In this document: positions 53,292 to 62,021 of the stretch, in pieces | Numbering within the stretch: position 1 is the first letter of the stretch | Layout of the letters: every line of letters begins with the position of its first letter | Source: Ruminococcus sp. CAG:488 | Lineage (GTDB): Bacteria > Bacillota > Clostridia > Oscillospirales > Acutalibacteraceae | DNA length: 64,000 nucleotides | Assembly: GCA_000434055.1 (NCBI GenBank) | Contig: HF999641.1 | Location: forward strand, 70,680-134,679 | Reading direction: 5' to 3' | Notes under the pieces: model-generated | Told to the model about the DNA's origin: nothing | What the model saw: only the letters and a program-made list of their open reading frames with translations | Databases searched by the model: none | Translations under genes and position numbers: made by a program

Positions 53292-53335
53292 AACAGCAGT
53301 CAATAACCGAAAAAGGTTATGGATTGCTGTTTTTT
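53292..53335 (+). terminator. Intrinsic terminator or attenuator upstream of the capsid genes
   Basis: A long stem (AACAGCA at 53292-53298 with TGCTGTT at 53325-53331, continued by TCAATAACC/GGTTATGGA with one mismatch) around loop GAAAAA, ending in TTTTTT. It lies 65 bases before the terminase gene with no gene in front of it, so it could stop read-through or attenuate the capsid genes. A smaller hairpin TGCACC/GGTGCA lies at 53193-53216. Confidence 0.82.
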
Positions 53336-53399
53336 GCGCTTAGATTGAGAGGCAACTCTCACAAAACGGTTAACCGTACAAAAATGAAAGGAAGTTTTT

Positions 53400-53876
53400 A
53401 TGGCACTTGAAGAAAAAGAAAAGCTGTTTTGTTTATTCTTTTCTCTGACAAGGGATGCACGAGCCTCTGCAGCCAAGGCAGGCTACGGAATCAAAGCCCG
53501 CAAGGTCGGCCCGTCAATGCTTGAGCGCAAGGACATCAAAAAGGAAATCGAGCGGCTTGACAAACTGCGAAACATCAACCGTGACGAGATCATCGCAGGA
53601 TATCGCCAGCTTGCATTCGGAAATATTTCGGATGCCGTCAGACTGGCATATTCCGACGAAAAGCCTATGCTTGGAACGGAAAAGCTTGACCTTTTCAACG
53701 TCAGCGAAATCAAACGTCCTAAGGGCGGCGGTCTCGAGATCAAATTTTTTGACCGTCTCAAAGCACTTGAGCACTTGGAGCAGCTTTGTTCCGGCGGTGA
53801 TGAGGACAGTGCTCTCCCCTTCTACAAGGCGCTTGAAAACAGCGCCGCAAAAGTGAGGAATGATAAGCTTGAGTAG
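53400..53876 (+). CDS. Phage-type terminase small subunit
   Basis: A 158-residue protein with an N-terminal helix-turn-helix (ASAAKAGYGIKARKVG) followed by the phage small-terminase pattern (INRDEIIAGYRQLAFGNISDAV, FFDRLKALEHLEQL). It would recognise the packaging site and recruit the large subunit. Ribosome site AAAGGAAG; overlaps the large subunit by 17 bases. Confidence 0.88.
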   Translation: MALEEKEKLFCLFFSLTRDARASAAKAGYGIKARKVGPSMLERKDIKKEIERLDKLRNINRDEIIAGYRQLAFGNISDAVRLAYSDEKPMLGTEKLDLFNVSEIKRPKGGGLEIKFFDRLKALEHLEQLCSGGDEDSALPFYKALENSAAKVRNDKLE

Positions 53877-55137
53877 CTCACTTTCATCATTCAGGAATTT
53901 TTCCGAAAAGCAGCTTCAAGCGATGACATGGTGGTGTGACAGTTCGGACAAGAATTTTTACGACGCTATCATTTGCGACGGTGCTGTACGTTCGGGAAAA
54001 ACAGTATGTATGTCTCTTTCTTTTATTGCCTGGTCATTTTATGCGTTTTCCGACACGTCATTTGCTATATGCGGGAAAACCATAGCATCGTTAAAAAGGA
54101 ATGTTATTGTTCCTTTAAATTCAATTTTGGCTTCCCTCGGTTTTTCAATGAAGCTTAAATCGTCGCAAAACTATATTGAAATGACCTACAAGGACAGAGT
54201 AAACCGTTTTTACCTTTTCGGCGGAAAAGATGAAGGTTCGGCGGCTTTGATTCAGGGTATGACGCTCGGCGGAGTTCTGCTCGATGAGGTGGCTCTTATG
54301 CCGCGGTCGTTTGTTGAGCAGGCAATCGCAAGATGTTCGCTTGACGGCTCAAAGCTGTGGTTCAACTGCAACCCGGAACATCCTATGCACTGGTTCTACC
54401 GTGAATGGATACTAAAGGCAAAGCAGAAGAACTGCCTCTATCTTCATTTTACAATGCGTGACAATCCGTCGCTGACAGAAAAGATAATCCGGCGCTACGA
54501 AAGCCTTTACTCGGGTGCTTTCTACAAAAGATTTGTCGAGGGCAAATGGGTCGCGGCTCAGGGCGTTGTTTATCCTATGTTCAGCGAGGAAATCCATGTC
54601 ACTGTCCCTCCCGAAACCGATCGGTTCACACGATTTTTCATCTCCTGCGATTACGGCACGGTCAATCCGTGTTCGTTCGGTCTATGGGGCGAATATGAAA
54701 AGAAATGGTACCGAATACGTGAATACTACTATGATTCACGCAAAATAGGCGAACAAAGAACAGACGCCGAGCATTATGAGGAGCTTGAAAAGCTTGCCGA
54801 TAATCTCAGAATTGAATCGGTCATCGTTGACCCATCGGCAGCAAGCTTTATTCAATGCATCCGCAGAAAAGGACGTTTCACGGTGATACCTGCGAAGAAT
54901 GATGTCGTTGACGGAATCAGACAGGTATCCGATGCTCTCAAGCAACGGGTGATATATTTTTCGCCCGAATGCAAGGACACGCTCCGTGAATTTTCGCTTT
55001 ACAAGTGGGACGATAAAGCAGTTCGGGACGCACCGCGCAAGGAAAATGACCATGCCATGGACGATCTACGCTACTTCGTCACTACGGCGCTGAATGCGCC
55101 CGAAAATGACTTTTTCGTTATGAGTGTTTCTCGTTAA
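53860..55137 (+). CDS. Phage-type terminase large subunit
   Basis: A 425-residue packaging ATPase/nuclease: Walker A GAVRSGKT (41-48), Walker B VLLDE (139-143), coupling motif region MRDNPSL (from 199), and the nuclease acidic residues, Asp264 in SCDYGTVNP and Asp in VIVDPSAA. All catalytic landmarks are intact, so the motor should be functional. Codon use looks like the neighbours' housekeeping genes. Confidence 0.93.
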   Translation: MISLSSSLSSFRNFSEKQLQAMTWWCDSSDKNFYDAIICDGAVRSGKTVCMSLSFIAWSFYAFSDTSFAICGKTIASLKRNVIVPLNSILASLGFSMKLKSSQNYIEMTYKDRVNRFYLFGGKDEGSAALIQGMTLGGVLLDEVALMPRSFVEQAIARCSLDGSKLWFNCNPEHPMHWFYREWILKAKQKNCLYLHFTMRDNPSLTEKIIRRYESLYSGAFYKRFVEGKWVAAQGVVYPMFSEEIHVTVPPETDRFTRFFISCDYGTVNPCSFGLWGEYEKKWYRIREYYYDSRKIGEQRTDAEHYEELEKLADNLRIESVIVDPSAASFIQCIRRKGRFTVIPAKNDVVDGIRQVSDALKQRVIYFSPECKDTLREFSLYKWDDKAVRDAPRKENDHAMDDLRYFVTTALNAPENDFFVMSVSR

Positions 55138-55199
55138 CACTCTTGCGGCCGCCTCCTGAATCGGCGGTTGCCTCCACACAAAAAGAAAGGAGAATTTCA

Positions 55200-56342
55200 G
55201 TGGGAATATTCAAGAAATTATCCGCTGCAAAAACCGCGGTCTCAGCACCGCAAACCTACAAGAAAAATCCTTTCAGTCTTCTTGACAGCTACACTCCCCT
55301 CTCATCAATGCAGAACAGTCTCTACCGTGAGCTTCGTGAAGCTATCCCTATTGTGGACGCTGCGATTTATAAAATCATCAGGCTCACAGGCGGTTTTCAT
55401 GTTGACTGCAAAGACAAGACATGTGAAAAAGAGCTTCGTCGCTTTCTTCGTGAGATCAGGGTCGGCTCGGGTCAGCAAGGCATAAATGCTTTTATGTCGG
55501 CTTATTTTGAACAGCTTTTGACCTATGGAACGGCGGTCGGTGAGATGATCACCGATTCAAACGGAGATTTCGTCGCCCTCTACAATGCCGACATTGACGA
55601 CATTGAACTGAAACGCGGCGACGACGGCTTTTCAAGCATAGTATGCGTTCGAGAACTTGCCGAAACCAGGCCGGTCACTTATCCTCAGCTTGTTCTTCTC
55701 TCGGTTCTCAATCCCGAAGCAGGTCAGCTTACCGGCAGCTCACTTTTAAAGGGTCTGCCGTTTGTCAGCAACATTCTGATGAAGATTTATAACACTATCG
55801 GAATCAACTGGGACAGGGTCGGCAACGTCAGGTTTGCCGTCACATATAAGCCGCAGAACGATGTTGTTGACCGTGCATATGCAAAGGACAGAGCGCAGCA
55901 GGTCGCCCGTGAATGGAGTGAGGCAATGCAGCCCGGCAACCAGGTCAAAGACTTCGTTGCCGTAGGCGATGTCAGCATCAAAGCAATCGGAGCGGACAAT
56001 CAGATCCTCGACAGCGAGGTTCCTGTCCGTCAGATGCTTGAACAGATCGTTGCAAAAACGGGCCTTCCTCCGTTCATGCTGAGTCTGAGCTGGTCGTCTA
56101 CCGAGAGAATGTCCTCTCAGCAGGCAGACGTGCTGACAAGCGAGCTTGAAGCATATCGCAGGCTGCTGACACCGGTAATCGAAAGAATTTGCCGTTTTTG
56201 GATGATTACCAACGGCAGAAATGACGGATTTTCCGTTGAATGGGATGACATTACCCTTCAAGATGAGGTTGAACTGGCAAAGGCACGGCTTTACCGTGCA
56301 CAGAGTGAAAGGATTGAACAGGAGTTGAAATCAGTTGAATAA
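55200..56342 (+). CDS. Phage portal protein
   Basis: A 380-residue portal of the HK97/SPP1 class: YRELREAIPIVDAAIYKIIR, GTAVGEMI, INWDRVGNVRFAVTYKP, and TGLPPFMLSLSWSSTERMSSQQADV. It would form the dodecameric ring for DNA entry. The best start is GTG at 55200 with AAAGGAG upstream; a TTG frame 57 bases longer has no ribosome site. Overlaps the protease gene by eight bases. Confidence 0.88.
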   Translation: MGIFKKLSAAKTAVSAPQTYKKNPFSLLDSYTPLSSMQNSLYRELREAIPIVDAAIYKIIRLTGGFHVDCKDKTCEKELRRFLREIRVGSGQQGINAFMSAYFEQLLTYGTAVGEMITDSNGDFVALYNADIDDIELKRGDDGFSSIVCVRELAETRPVTYPQLVLLSVLNPEAGQLTGSSLLKGLPFVSNILMKIYNTIGINWDRVGNVRFAVTYKPQNDVVDRAYAKDRAQQVAREWSEAMQPGNQVKDFVAVGDVSIKAIGADNQILDSEVPVRQMLEQIVAKTGLPPFMLSLSWSSTERMSSQQADVLTSELEAYRRLLTPVIERICRFWMITNGRNDGFSVEWDDITLQDEVELAKARLYRAQSERIEQELKSVE

Positions 56343-57300
56343 GGCATTTAAATCAAGCGTTTCTCCCTGCGAAGTTACAGCCGAGGATCTTGAAAAAATC
56401 AACCGCTTTACCGTAAAGGCACTTTCTGCCGATGAGGTTTACAGCTTCAACGTAATTCTCTGTGACAACGACGTTGACCGTGACGGAGAAAGCTTTACAA
56501 ACGAGGCTCTCATGCAGTTGGCAGAGCTGTTTGTCGGTGTAACGGGAATTTTCGACCACGAACCCAAGAGCTCGAACCAGAGTGCAAGAATCTATCACGC
56601 CGAATGTGTTTCGATTCCGGGCAAAAAAACCGTAACAGGCGAGGATTACAGATGCGTCAAGGCAAGAGCATACATGCCCCTGACCGAGAAAAACGCAGAT
56701 CTCATCGGCGACATTAACGCAGGCATCAAAAAGGAAGTCAGTGTCAGTTGTGCCGTCGGCTCGTTCACCTGCTCTGTTTGCGGCAGTGACATGAGATATG
56801 ACCCATGCAATCACGTCAAGGGCGAAATCTATGACGGTAAGCTCTGCTATTGCAGACTTTCCGATATAAACGATGCTTACGAATGGTCTTTCGTAGCGGT
56901 TCCGGCTCAGGTTAATGCAGGAGTGACAAAAAGCTACAAAAAGGAGATTGAAACAATGGAAAACTGTATCAAGGCAATAAAGGACGGCAACGCCGTCAAG
57001 CTCAGCGAATCCGAAGCAAAGCAGCTTTCCGAATACATTAAAAAGCTTGAAAAACAGGCGCAGGACGGCATTATTTACCGCCGCTCTCTTACCGAGGAGA
57101 CAGCAAAATTTGCTGTTCTTTCCGTGCCATCCCTTTCGGGCGAAAGTATTGAGAAAATGTGTTCGGGTGTTGAAACGGACGAGCTAATCAGAATAAGAGA
57201 CGCTTTCAGAAAAAAGGCTGAGGACGTTATCCCTCTCACGCCTCAGTTGAAGGCAAAAAAAGAAAAGAATACAAACACGAACAATGAATTTAAATTTTAA
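56335..57300 (+). CDS. Prohead protease/scaffold fusion with zinc-knuckle-like insert
   Basis: A 321-residue protein. The first half looks like a head-maturation protease (NDVDRDGESFTNEAL, GIFDHEP, KKEVSVSCAVG) with an insert containing CSVCGSDM and PCNHVKG that could bind zinc. After SFVAVPAQVNAG the second half is helical and charged (about 205-321), like a scaffold. TTG start, AGGAG upstream. Order portal-protease-capsid is standard. Protease histidine and serine assignment is tentative. Confidence 0.75.
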   Translation: MNKAFKSSVSPCEVTAEDLEKINRFTVKALSADEVYSFNVILCDNDVDRDGESFTNEALMQLAELFVGVTGIFDHEPKSSNQSARIYHAECVSIPGKKTVTGEDYRCVKARAYMPLTEKNADLIGDINAGIKKEVSVSCAVGSFTCSVCGSDMRYDPCNHVKGEIYDGKLCYCRLSDINDAYEWSFVAVPAQVNAGVTKSYKKEIETMENCIKAIKDGNAVKLSESEAKQLSEYIKKLEKQAQDGIIYRRSLTEETAKFAVLSVPSLSGESIEKMCSGVETDELIRIRDAFRKKAEDVIPLTPQLKAKKEKNTNTNNEFKF

Positions 57301-57312
57301 GGAGGAACCAAA

Positions 57313-58365
57313 ATGGGTTTTGATAATTTAAGACTTGAGAAAGGTATGTACGGCACAGGCCGCAGCTTTACACAGGTATTGGAGGGACTTGATCCCTCGG
57401 AGAATTACAGAGGAACTGACCTTGAAGGTCTCGACGCTTATCAGCGTCAGCTCAAGCGTTTCGGCATCAAGCCGCAGGGCTCCGACAGCTCGGTTGTAGG
57501 CAAGTTTTTCCAGACAAGCGATGCCGCAGTTCTCTTCCCGGAGTACGTTTCCAGAGCCGTTCGCTACGGCATGGATGAGGCAAGCTTTCTTCCCGATATC
57601 ATTGCTGCAACGACCAATATCGACTCTCTCGATTACCGCGCAATGAATCTTGAAATGACATCGGCAAACGCCGAGATGAAGGTTTTCAAGGAGGGTGATA
57701 CTCTTGAAACAGCCGACTTCAAAGTAAGCGACAGAACCATCCGTCTCAAGAAAAGAGGCAGAATGATTACAACCTCTTACGATGTGCTTCGTTTCCAGCG
57801 TCTTGATGTTGTTTCAATTGCGCTCAAGAGAATCGGCTCATACCTTGCGCAGAGCCTTATGGCAGATGCCGTCGACGTTCTTATCAATGGCGACGGAGGT
57901 AAAAATCCTGCCGGCGTATGTGCGCTTGCAGCAGACGAATATACATATGACGATCTTATTGATTTTTGGAATCAGTTTGCACCGTATGAGCTTAACACGA
58001 TTCTCGCATCGCCCGACGTAACGGCAACTGTACTCAAAATGTCGGAATTCAGAGATGCTGCCGCAGGACTTAATTTTCATGGCACAGGCAAGCTGATCAC
58101 TCCGTTCGGCGCAAACCTCATCAAGTCCTCTCATGTTACAAAAAGCGGCATGATGATCGGTCTTGACAAGACATGCGCTCTTGAAATGGTCAAGGTCGGC
58201 GATGTTGAAACAGACTACGGTAAGCTTGTTGACCGTCAGCTTGAGCAGATTGCTATCACCTCTATCACAGGCTTTGCAAAGATTCTCCCCGGTGCGGTTA
58301 AGACTCTCGCTCCTGCCGAGATCACAACAGGCTCTGAGAATCAGGGTACGGTAGGCTCAGAATGA
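57313..58365 (+). CDS. Major capsid protein (HK97-fold type)
   Basis: A 350-residue protein with a flexible N-terminal part, then the core of phage major capsid proteins: EYVSRAVRYGMDEASFLPDII, LKKRGRMITTSYDVLRFQRLD, LAQSLMADAVDVLINGDG, TPFGANLIKSS. Very strong AAGGAGGA ribosome site, as expected for the most abundant structural protein. Overlaps the next gene by four bases. Assignment to the HK97 fold rests on context and pattern. Confidence 0.85.
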   Translation: MGFDNLRLEKGMYGTGRSFTQVLEGLDPSENYRGTDLEGLDAYQRQLKRFGIKPQGSDSSVVGKFFQTSDAAVLFPEYVSRAVRYGMDEASFLPDIIAATTNIDSLDYRAMNLEMTSANAEMKVFKEGDTLETADFKVSDRTIRLKKRGRMITTSYDVLRFQRLDVVSIALKRIGSYLAQSLMADAVDVLINGDGGKNPAGVCALAADEYTYDDLIDFWNQFAPYELNTILASPDVTATVLKMSEFRDAAAGLNFHGTGKLITPFGANLIKSSHVTKSGMMIGLDKTCALEMVKVGDVETDYGKLVDRQLEQIAITSITGFAKILPGAVKTLAPAEITTGSENQGTVGSE

Positions 58366-58745
58366 GCTGCTGGGAAGTAAAGGACTATCTCGGCGAGCTT
58401 ACGGACATTTCGGCATATAAGGAAGAAGAAATTCTTCCTTTATGCCGCTCCTGCATCAAAGAGATAGACTCAAGGCTGAAGCCCGATGCCGACAGGGAAG
58501 ATTTTCGTGTCATTGCCGCAGCCGCAGGGCTTGCGTACTACAAGCTTGCGCTCAAAAAAAGCTCTCTTGAGAGCGAGCCGAGCATTACAAGCTTTAAGGC
58601 GGGCGATGTGAGCATAGAGCAGGACAGCAAGACGGTCGAGGATTTTCTTGAACGTGCAAAGGACTTTTACGATAAAAAATCGGCGGATATAATTCCGCTT
58701 TGCAAGGACGACAGCTTCGCTTTTAATCAAATCAAGGTGATGTAA
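58362..58745 (+). CDS. Head-tail connector-like protein
   Basis: A 127-residue, mainly helical protein (EEEILPLCRSCIKEIDSRL; AAAAGLAYYKLALKK) in the position and size range of gp6-like head-tail adaptors after the capsid gene. No independent motif proves it. Confidence 0.65.
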   Translation: MSCWEVKDYLGELTDISAYKEEEILPLCRSCIKEIDSRLKPDADREDFRVIAAAAGLAYYKLALKKSSLESEPSITSFKAGDVSIEQDSKTVEDFLERAKDFYDKKSADIIPLCKDDSFAFNQIKVM

Positions 58746-58746
58746 C

Positions 58747-59076
58747 ATGACTCTCAAATCAATGTTTGAAAAATACGGTCAGGAGGTCACTCTCAAGACC
58801 GACGACGGCTGGAGCAGCCCGATCTTCGGAGCTTTTATTCAACCGCTGAGATATAAAAACAAGATGTACCTTAACGGCGTCAATACTGTTATCGGCTTTA
58901 ACAGCCAGGGACATTATCTTTATATCGGTCCCCCAGACCACGATCCCGAAAAGGAAAGCTGTCACGTTGAATCCAACGGAAAGAAATACACCGTTGACCG
59001 TTGTGAAAAGGTGTATTTCAAGAACGAAGTGATTTACGTCTGGGCAATAATCAGAGAAATTGTGGAGGTTGAATAA
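58747..59076 (+). CDS. Head-closure/adaptor-like protein
   Basis: A 109-residue beta-rich protein (GQEVTLKTDDGWSSPIFGAF; HYLYIGPPDHDPEKE; YTVDRCEKVYF) in the place of phage head-completion proteins. One base separates it from the connector gene, and its stop overlaps the next ATG (TAATG). Confidence 0.6.
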   Translation: MTLKSMFEKYGQEVTLKTDDGWSSPIFGAFIQPLRYKNKMYLNGVNTVIGFNSQGHYLYIGPPDHDPEKESCHVESNGKKYTVDRCEKVYFKNEVIYVWAIIREIVEVE

Positions 59077-59909
59077 TGGACAGTATTGTTTCACTCCCAA
59101 TAAGAATTGTCGAATGGCTCGGTAAACAGGAGGATATGAACGATCTGACCTTCTTTGTTGAATATCCTCCGATAAACAAGGCTGTTCCGCTGAGAAAAGC
59201 AATTGTTGCCGTCGGAATTGACAATATCGAAATCACTGACAAATTTGTTGCCAACGACGACGGTGTGCTTGAAAAACAGGAATACTGCCGAACGGCAATG
59301 ATTAAAGCAAATCTGAGCATTTGCGTTCCTTTCTCAAAAGGCGGTCAGGCATGCCACGATATATTTACAAGAATTGCCGATGCATTGACTTTCAGGACAA
59401 ACCTGAACATCGAAAAATCCGGATGTGAGGATATAGCCTCCGACAGAGACACCGATGCTCTCGTGATGAACGGCTGGTTTTTGATGAATGCCGACTTCTG
59501 CCCTGCCGCAAGCACAGATGAAAACTTTGCAAGCTTTCTTGACAAAGAGCTTCTTTGCGGCAGCCATATCAGAAACAGCGAAATTCATGTAACCGCCGAG
59601 GACAAAATAAAATGGAACGCTCCGTTTGAAGCGGGATTTTATATTGGAAACGGCTCGTCAACACGTTCGCTTTCCGTCGGCTTCAAGCCGCAGCTTGTGA
59701 TTCTTATGGCGACGGGCAAGCCTGCCGTATCGGTTGACTTCACAAAGAGCACATGCAAGAGCTACATGGCGGTTGCAAACGAATCCCTTTCCTCCCAGGG
59801 TCTCTCGCTTACCTCAACCGGCTTTAAGGTTTCCAACAGCACCTCAGGCAACGTGACAAGTGACTTAAACGGTATAGGCACATCGTATATCTATTTAGCA
59901 TACAAGTAA
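59076..59909 (+). CDS. Fusion of tail-completion-like N-terminus and tail-fibre-like C-terminus
   Basis: A 277-residue protein. The N-terminal 150 residues may correspond to a tail-terminator or minor-capsid protein (inferred from position only). Residues about 170-185 contain HVTAEDKIKWN, a linker often seen in phage tail fibres, and the C-terminal part (FYIGNGSSTRSLSVGFKPQLV to YIYLAYK) looks like a fibre-tip domain. It is the last gene; no tape measure, tail tube or baseplate gene follows. It could be the product of a deletion that fused two distant phage genes, or a short fibre attached directly to the head. Confidence 0.65.
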   Translation: MDSIVSLPIRIVEWLGKQEDMNDLTFFVEYPPINKAVPLRKAIVAVGIDNIEITDKFVANDDGVLEKQEYCRTAMIKANLSICVPFSKGGQACHDIFTRIADALTFRTNLNIEKSGCEDIASDRDTDALVMNGWFLMNADFCPAASTDENFASFLDKELLCGSHIRNSEIHVTAEDKIKWNAPFEAGFYIGNGSSTRSLSVGFKPQLVILMATGKPAVSVDFTKSTCKSYMAVANESLSSQGLSLTSTGFKVSNSTSGNVTSDLNGIGTSYIYLAYK

Positions 59910-59931
59910 ATAATTATTGTAATCACCAAAA

Positions 59932-59966
59932 ATCCGCAGACATTGACAAAATCAAAGTCTGCGGAT
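59932..59966 (+). terminator. Terminator of the capsid module
   Basis: A perfect 10-bp stem (ATCCGCAGAC, GTCTGCGGAT) followed by AGTTTGTTTAT, 22 bases after the last capsid-module stop. Confidence 0.75.
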
Positions 59967-60034
59967 AGTTTGTTTATATGGAACAATTTATTATCTTTAC
60001 AAAAATAAAACGCCTTGCAACGGAAAAGCTCACA

Positions 60035-60070
60035 AAAGTCTGACGCAAACAGAAGCTTGCGTCAGACTTT
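60035..60070. terminator. Hairpin at the end of the tarI-tarJ unit
   Basis: A perfect 14-bp stem (AAAGTCTGACGCAA, TTGCGTCAGACTTT) just after the tarJ-like stop on the minus strand; read in that direction it ends in CTTTTG. Can act on both strands. Confidence 0.8.
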
Positions 60071-60079
60071 GCTGCTTGA

Positions 60080-61123
60080 TCAAAATGAAATTTTCATTAT
60101 GTTTTTTCCGAGAGCCGTTGACTTTGACTCCTTTTCAAATATCGCGTAATAATCTCTGATGTTTGTTACATCATTGACTGAAAGCATGAGCCTGAGAATA
60201 TGTTCGCGGAACTCAGGTATTGTGAGGAGTTCGACTGCTTTTTCAAAGTCACAGCGCACACTTCTTGTTGTTCCTCTTATCGAAATTCCGTGTTCAAGCA
60301 CCATTCTTGTGTTGAGCGGAACATTTTCGTTTGCAACGCCCGAAAGAATAAGCTTTCCTCCCGAATAGAGCTTATCAATTGCCTGGTTTGCTGCTATGCC
60401 GGATGCGTTGCCGCCGACAGCCTCAATTGCAACAGACATTCTCGGAAGGGCGTCGATATCGTTTGAATAATAGACATTTGCAAAATCAAACATATCAAGC
60501 TTTTCCTTGTTGAGACCCACAATGTTGACCTCACAGCCGAAACCGTATTTCGCAACGAGAGAGATAATATATCCCATTATTCCGTCGCCCCAAACGGTTA
60601 CGCTTTTAACGCTTTCGCCCTCGGCAAAGCCTGCACGTCTCATAGCACAGCAGCCGACGGAAATAAGCTCGGAGAAAACAGCTTCCGGTCCGATCTCATC
60701 GGGGATCGGGATCATGTATTCATGTTCAAGGTCAATGAGCTCCTTTGAAAAGCCGTCATAGTTGCTGGAGCAGAATTTGGATTCCGGACAGTAATTGTCA
60801 AGCAGGCGCGGATTGTTTCTTACACAGACCTCACACTTTGTTCCGTCGCAGTCCGATTTACGGCACGGAAGAAGAACGATTCTCTGACCGCTCTTGAATT
60901 TACCGCTTTTATCACGAACAACAACACCCGTTGCCTCATGAATAAGGCTCATCGGAAACTTTCTTTTAAGTATGCGAAGACTTCTGTTGCCGAGATAGTA
61001 ACGGATATCCGCCTTGCATACGGCAAGATACTCGGGTCGCACAAGAACATGATCGTTTCTAATATCCTCAACGAATATTTCAAATCTTTTCGGCTCTGTA
61101 ATTTTGTAACTCTTAGCGAACAA
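60080..61123 (-). CDS. tarJ: Ribitol-5-phosphate dehydrogenase-like protein (zinc alcohol dehydrogenase family)
   Basis: A 347-residue medium-chain dehydrogenase: VCKADIRYYLG, HEATGVVV, a structural-zinc cysteine cluster (LPCRKSDCDGTKCEVC), and the cofactor-binding WGDGIMGYIISLV. Together with the adjacent cytidylyltransferase it matches TarJ, which reduces ribulose-5-phosphate to ribitol-5-phosphate with NADPH for teichoic acid or capsule CDP-ribitol. The start is TTG with AAAGGA upstream. Located 21 bases after the tarI-like stop. Confidence 0.85.
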   Translation of the reverse strand: MFAKSYKITEPKRFEIFVEDIRNDHVLVRPEYLAVCKADIRYYLGNRSLRILKRKFPMSLIHEATGVVVRDKSGKFKSGQRIVLLPCRKSDCDGTKCEVCVRNNPRLLDNYCPESKFCSSNYDGFSKELIDLEHEYMIPIPDEIGPEAVFSELISVGCCAMRRAGFAEGESVKSVTVWGDGIMGYIISLVAKYGFGCEVNIVGLNKEKLDMFDFANVYYSNDIDALPRMSVAIEAVGGNASGIAANQAIDKLYSGGKLILSGVANENVPLNTRMVLEHGISIRGTTRSVRCDFEKAVELLTIPEFREHILRLMLSVNDVTNIRDYYAIFEKESKSTALGKNIMKISF

Positions 61124-61144
61124 AATTAACCAATCCTTTCTGCC

Positions 61145-61852
61145 TTATCTTCCGGCTCTTACAATGGATTTAACAAGAAGGAGATCCTCCATTGTTGTTA
61201 TTTTCATGTTGAGCTTGTCTCCCATTGCCATACCTATCTTAATGCCTGCCGAAAGAACAAGTCCGCAGTCATCGGTCATGACGGGGCGCTTTTCCTCGGG
61301 GATTGCAAAATAGTCGTCATAAGCCTTTCTTACGATCGAATACTTGAAAGACTGAGGGGTTTGACCGAGGTAAAGCTCTTTTCTGAGCGGAATTGAATCA
61401 AGTGTTTTTTCGTCTACGCTCTTTATGATCGTATCGTGAGCCGGAATAACGGTATCACAAGCACCGAATTCCTTGACCTTTTCAATGTTCTCATTGATTA
61501 TTTTCTGAGAAACAAGCGGTCTTGCGGCATCGTGAATGATAACATAATCGTCGCCGCTGCACTCTGCCTGAATCGCATTTAACGCATTGAGCGAGGACTC
61601 CTGACGTGAGGCTCCGGCATCGGCAATCCAGCGAACCTTGCGAATATCATATTCCTTGAGCCACACAGTTAGATCCTCTTGCCATGCCTTTACGCAAACA
61701 ACGCAGATTGCGTCAATTTTCTCGTTGATTTCGAATGCTTCAAGAGTGTGGATAATAACCGGCTTACCGTAGATGTCAATAAACTGCTTCGGCCTGTCGA
61801 CCATACCCATTCGGCTTCCCGAGCCGCCTGCAAGAACCACTGCTATATTCAT
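61145..61852 (-). CDS. tarI: Ribitol-5-phosphate cytidylyltransferase-like protein (IspD/TarI family)
   Basis: A 235-residue cytidylyltransferase: VLAGGSGSRMGMVDRPKQF, IHDAARPLVS, LGQTPQSF and TDDCGLVLSAG. IspD and TarI share the fold; the partner tarJ-like gene and RPKQF/QTPQSF wording favour TarI, which makes CDP-ribitol. IspD activity cannot be excluded. Own consensus promoter and an 8-bp inverted repeat (GTAATCAA/TTGATTAC, 61885-61916) in the 5' leader. No ribitol polymerase or transferase is in the window. Confidence 0.85.
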   Translation of the reverse strand: MNIAVVLAGGSGSRMGMVDRPKQFIDIYGKPVIIHTLEAFEINEKIDAICVVCVKAWQEDLTVWLKEYDIRKVRWIADAGASRQESSLNALNAIQAECSGDDYVIIHDAARPLVSQKIINENIEKVKEFGACDTVIPAHDTIIKSVDEKTLDSIPLRKELYLGQTPQSFKYSIVRKAYDDYFAIPEEKRPVMTDDCGLVLSAGIKIGMAMGDKLNMKITTMEDLLLVKSIVRAGR

Positions 61853-61922
61853 AATATAATTACCTCAATTCGTAATTTTTAGATGTAATCAATAATTTTT
61901 CACAACAGTTGATTACCTTCAA

Positions 61923-61951
61923 ATTATACTATACCCTTTTTTATTTGTCAA
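61923..61951 (-). promoter_or_regulatory. Promoter of tarI-tarJ
   Basis: Minus-strand TTGACA (plus 61946-61951), 17 bases, TATAAT (plus 61923-61928): a perfect consensus. Confidence 0.92.
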
Positions 61952-61986
61952 CAAATCCGAGAAACAGGTATTATCTATTTTTACAG

Positions 61987-62015
61987 TTGAAAAAAATATT
62001 ATTATATTGTATAAT
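61987..62015 (+). promoter_or_regulatory. Promoter of the 62234 MBOAT gene
   Basis: TTGAAA (61987-61992), 17 bases, TATAAT (62010-62015). It is divergent from the tarI promoter and 36 bases away. Confidence 0.8.
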
Positions 62016-62021
62016 TGATTA

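Noticed and set aside
53400..59909. Complete inducible prophage
   Set aside because: No integrase, repressor, replication, tape measure, tail, baseplate or lysis genes, and housekeeping genes flank it closely on both sides.
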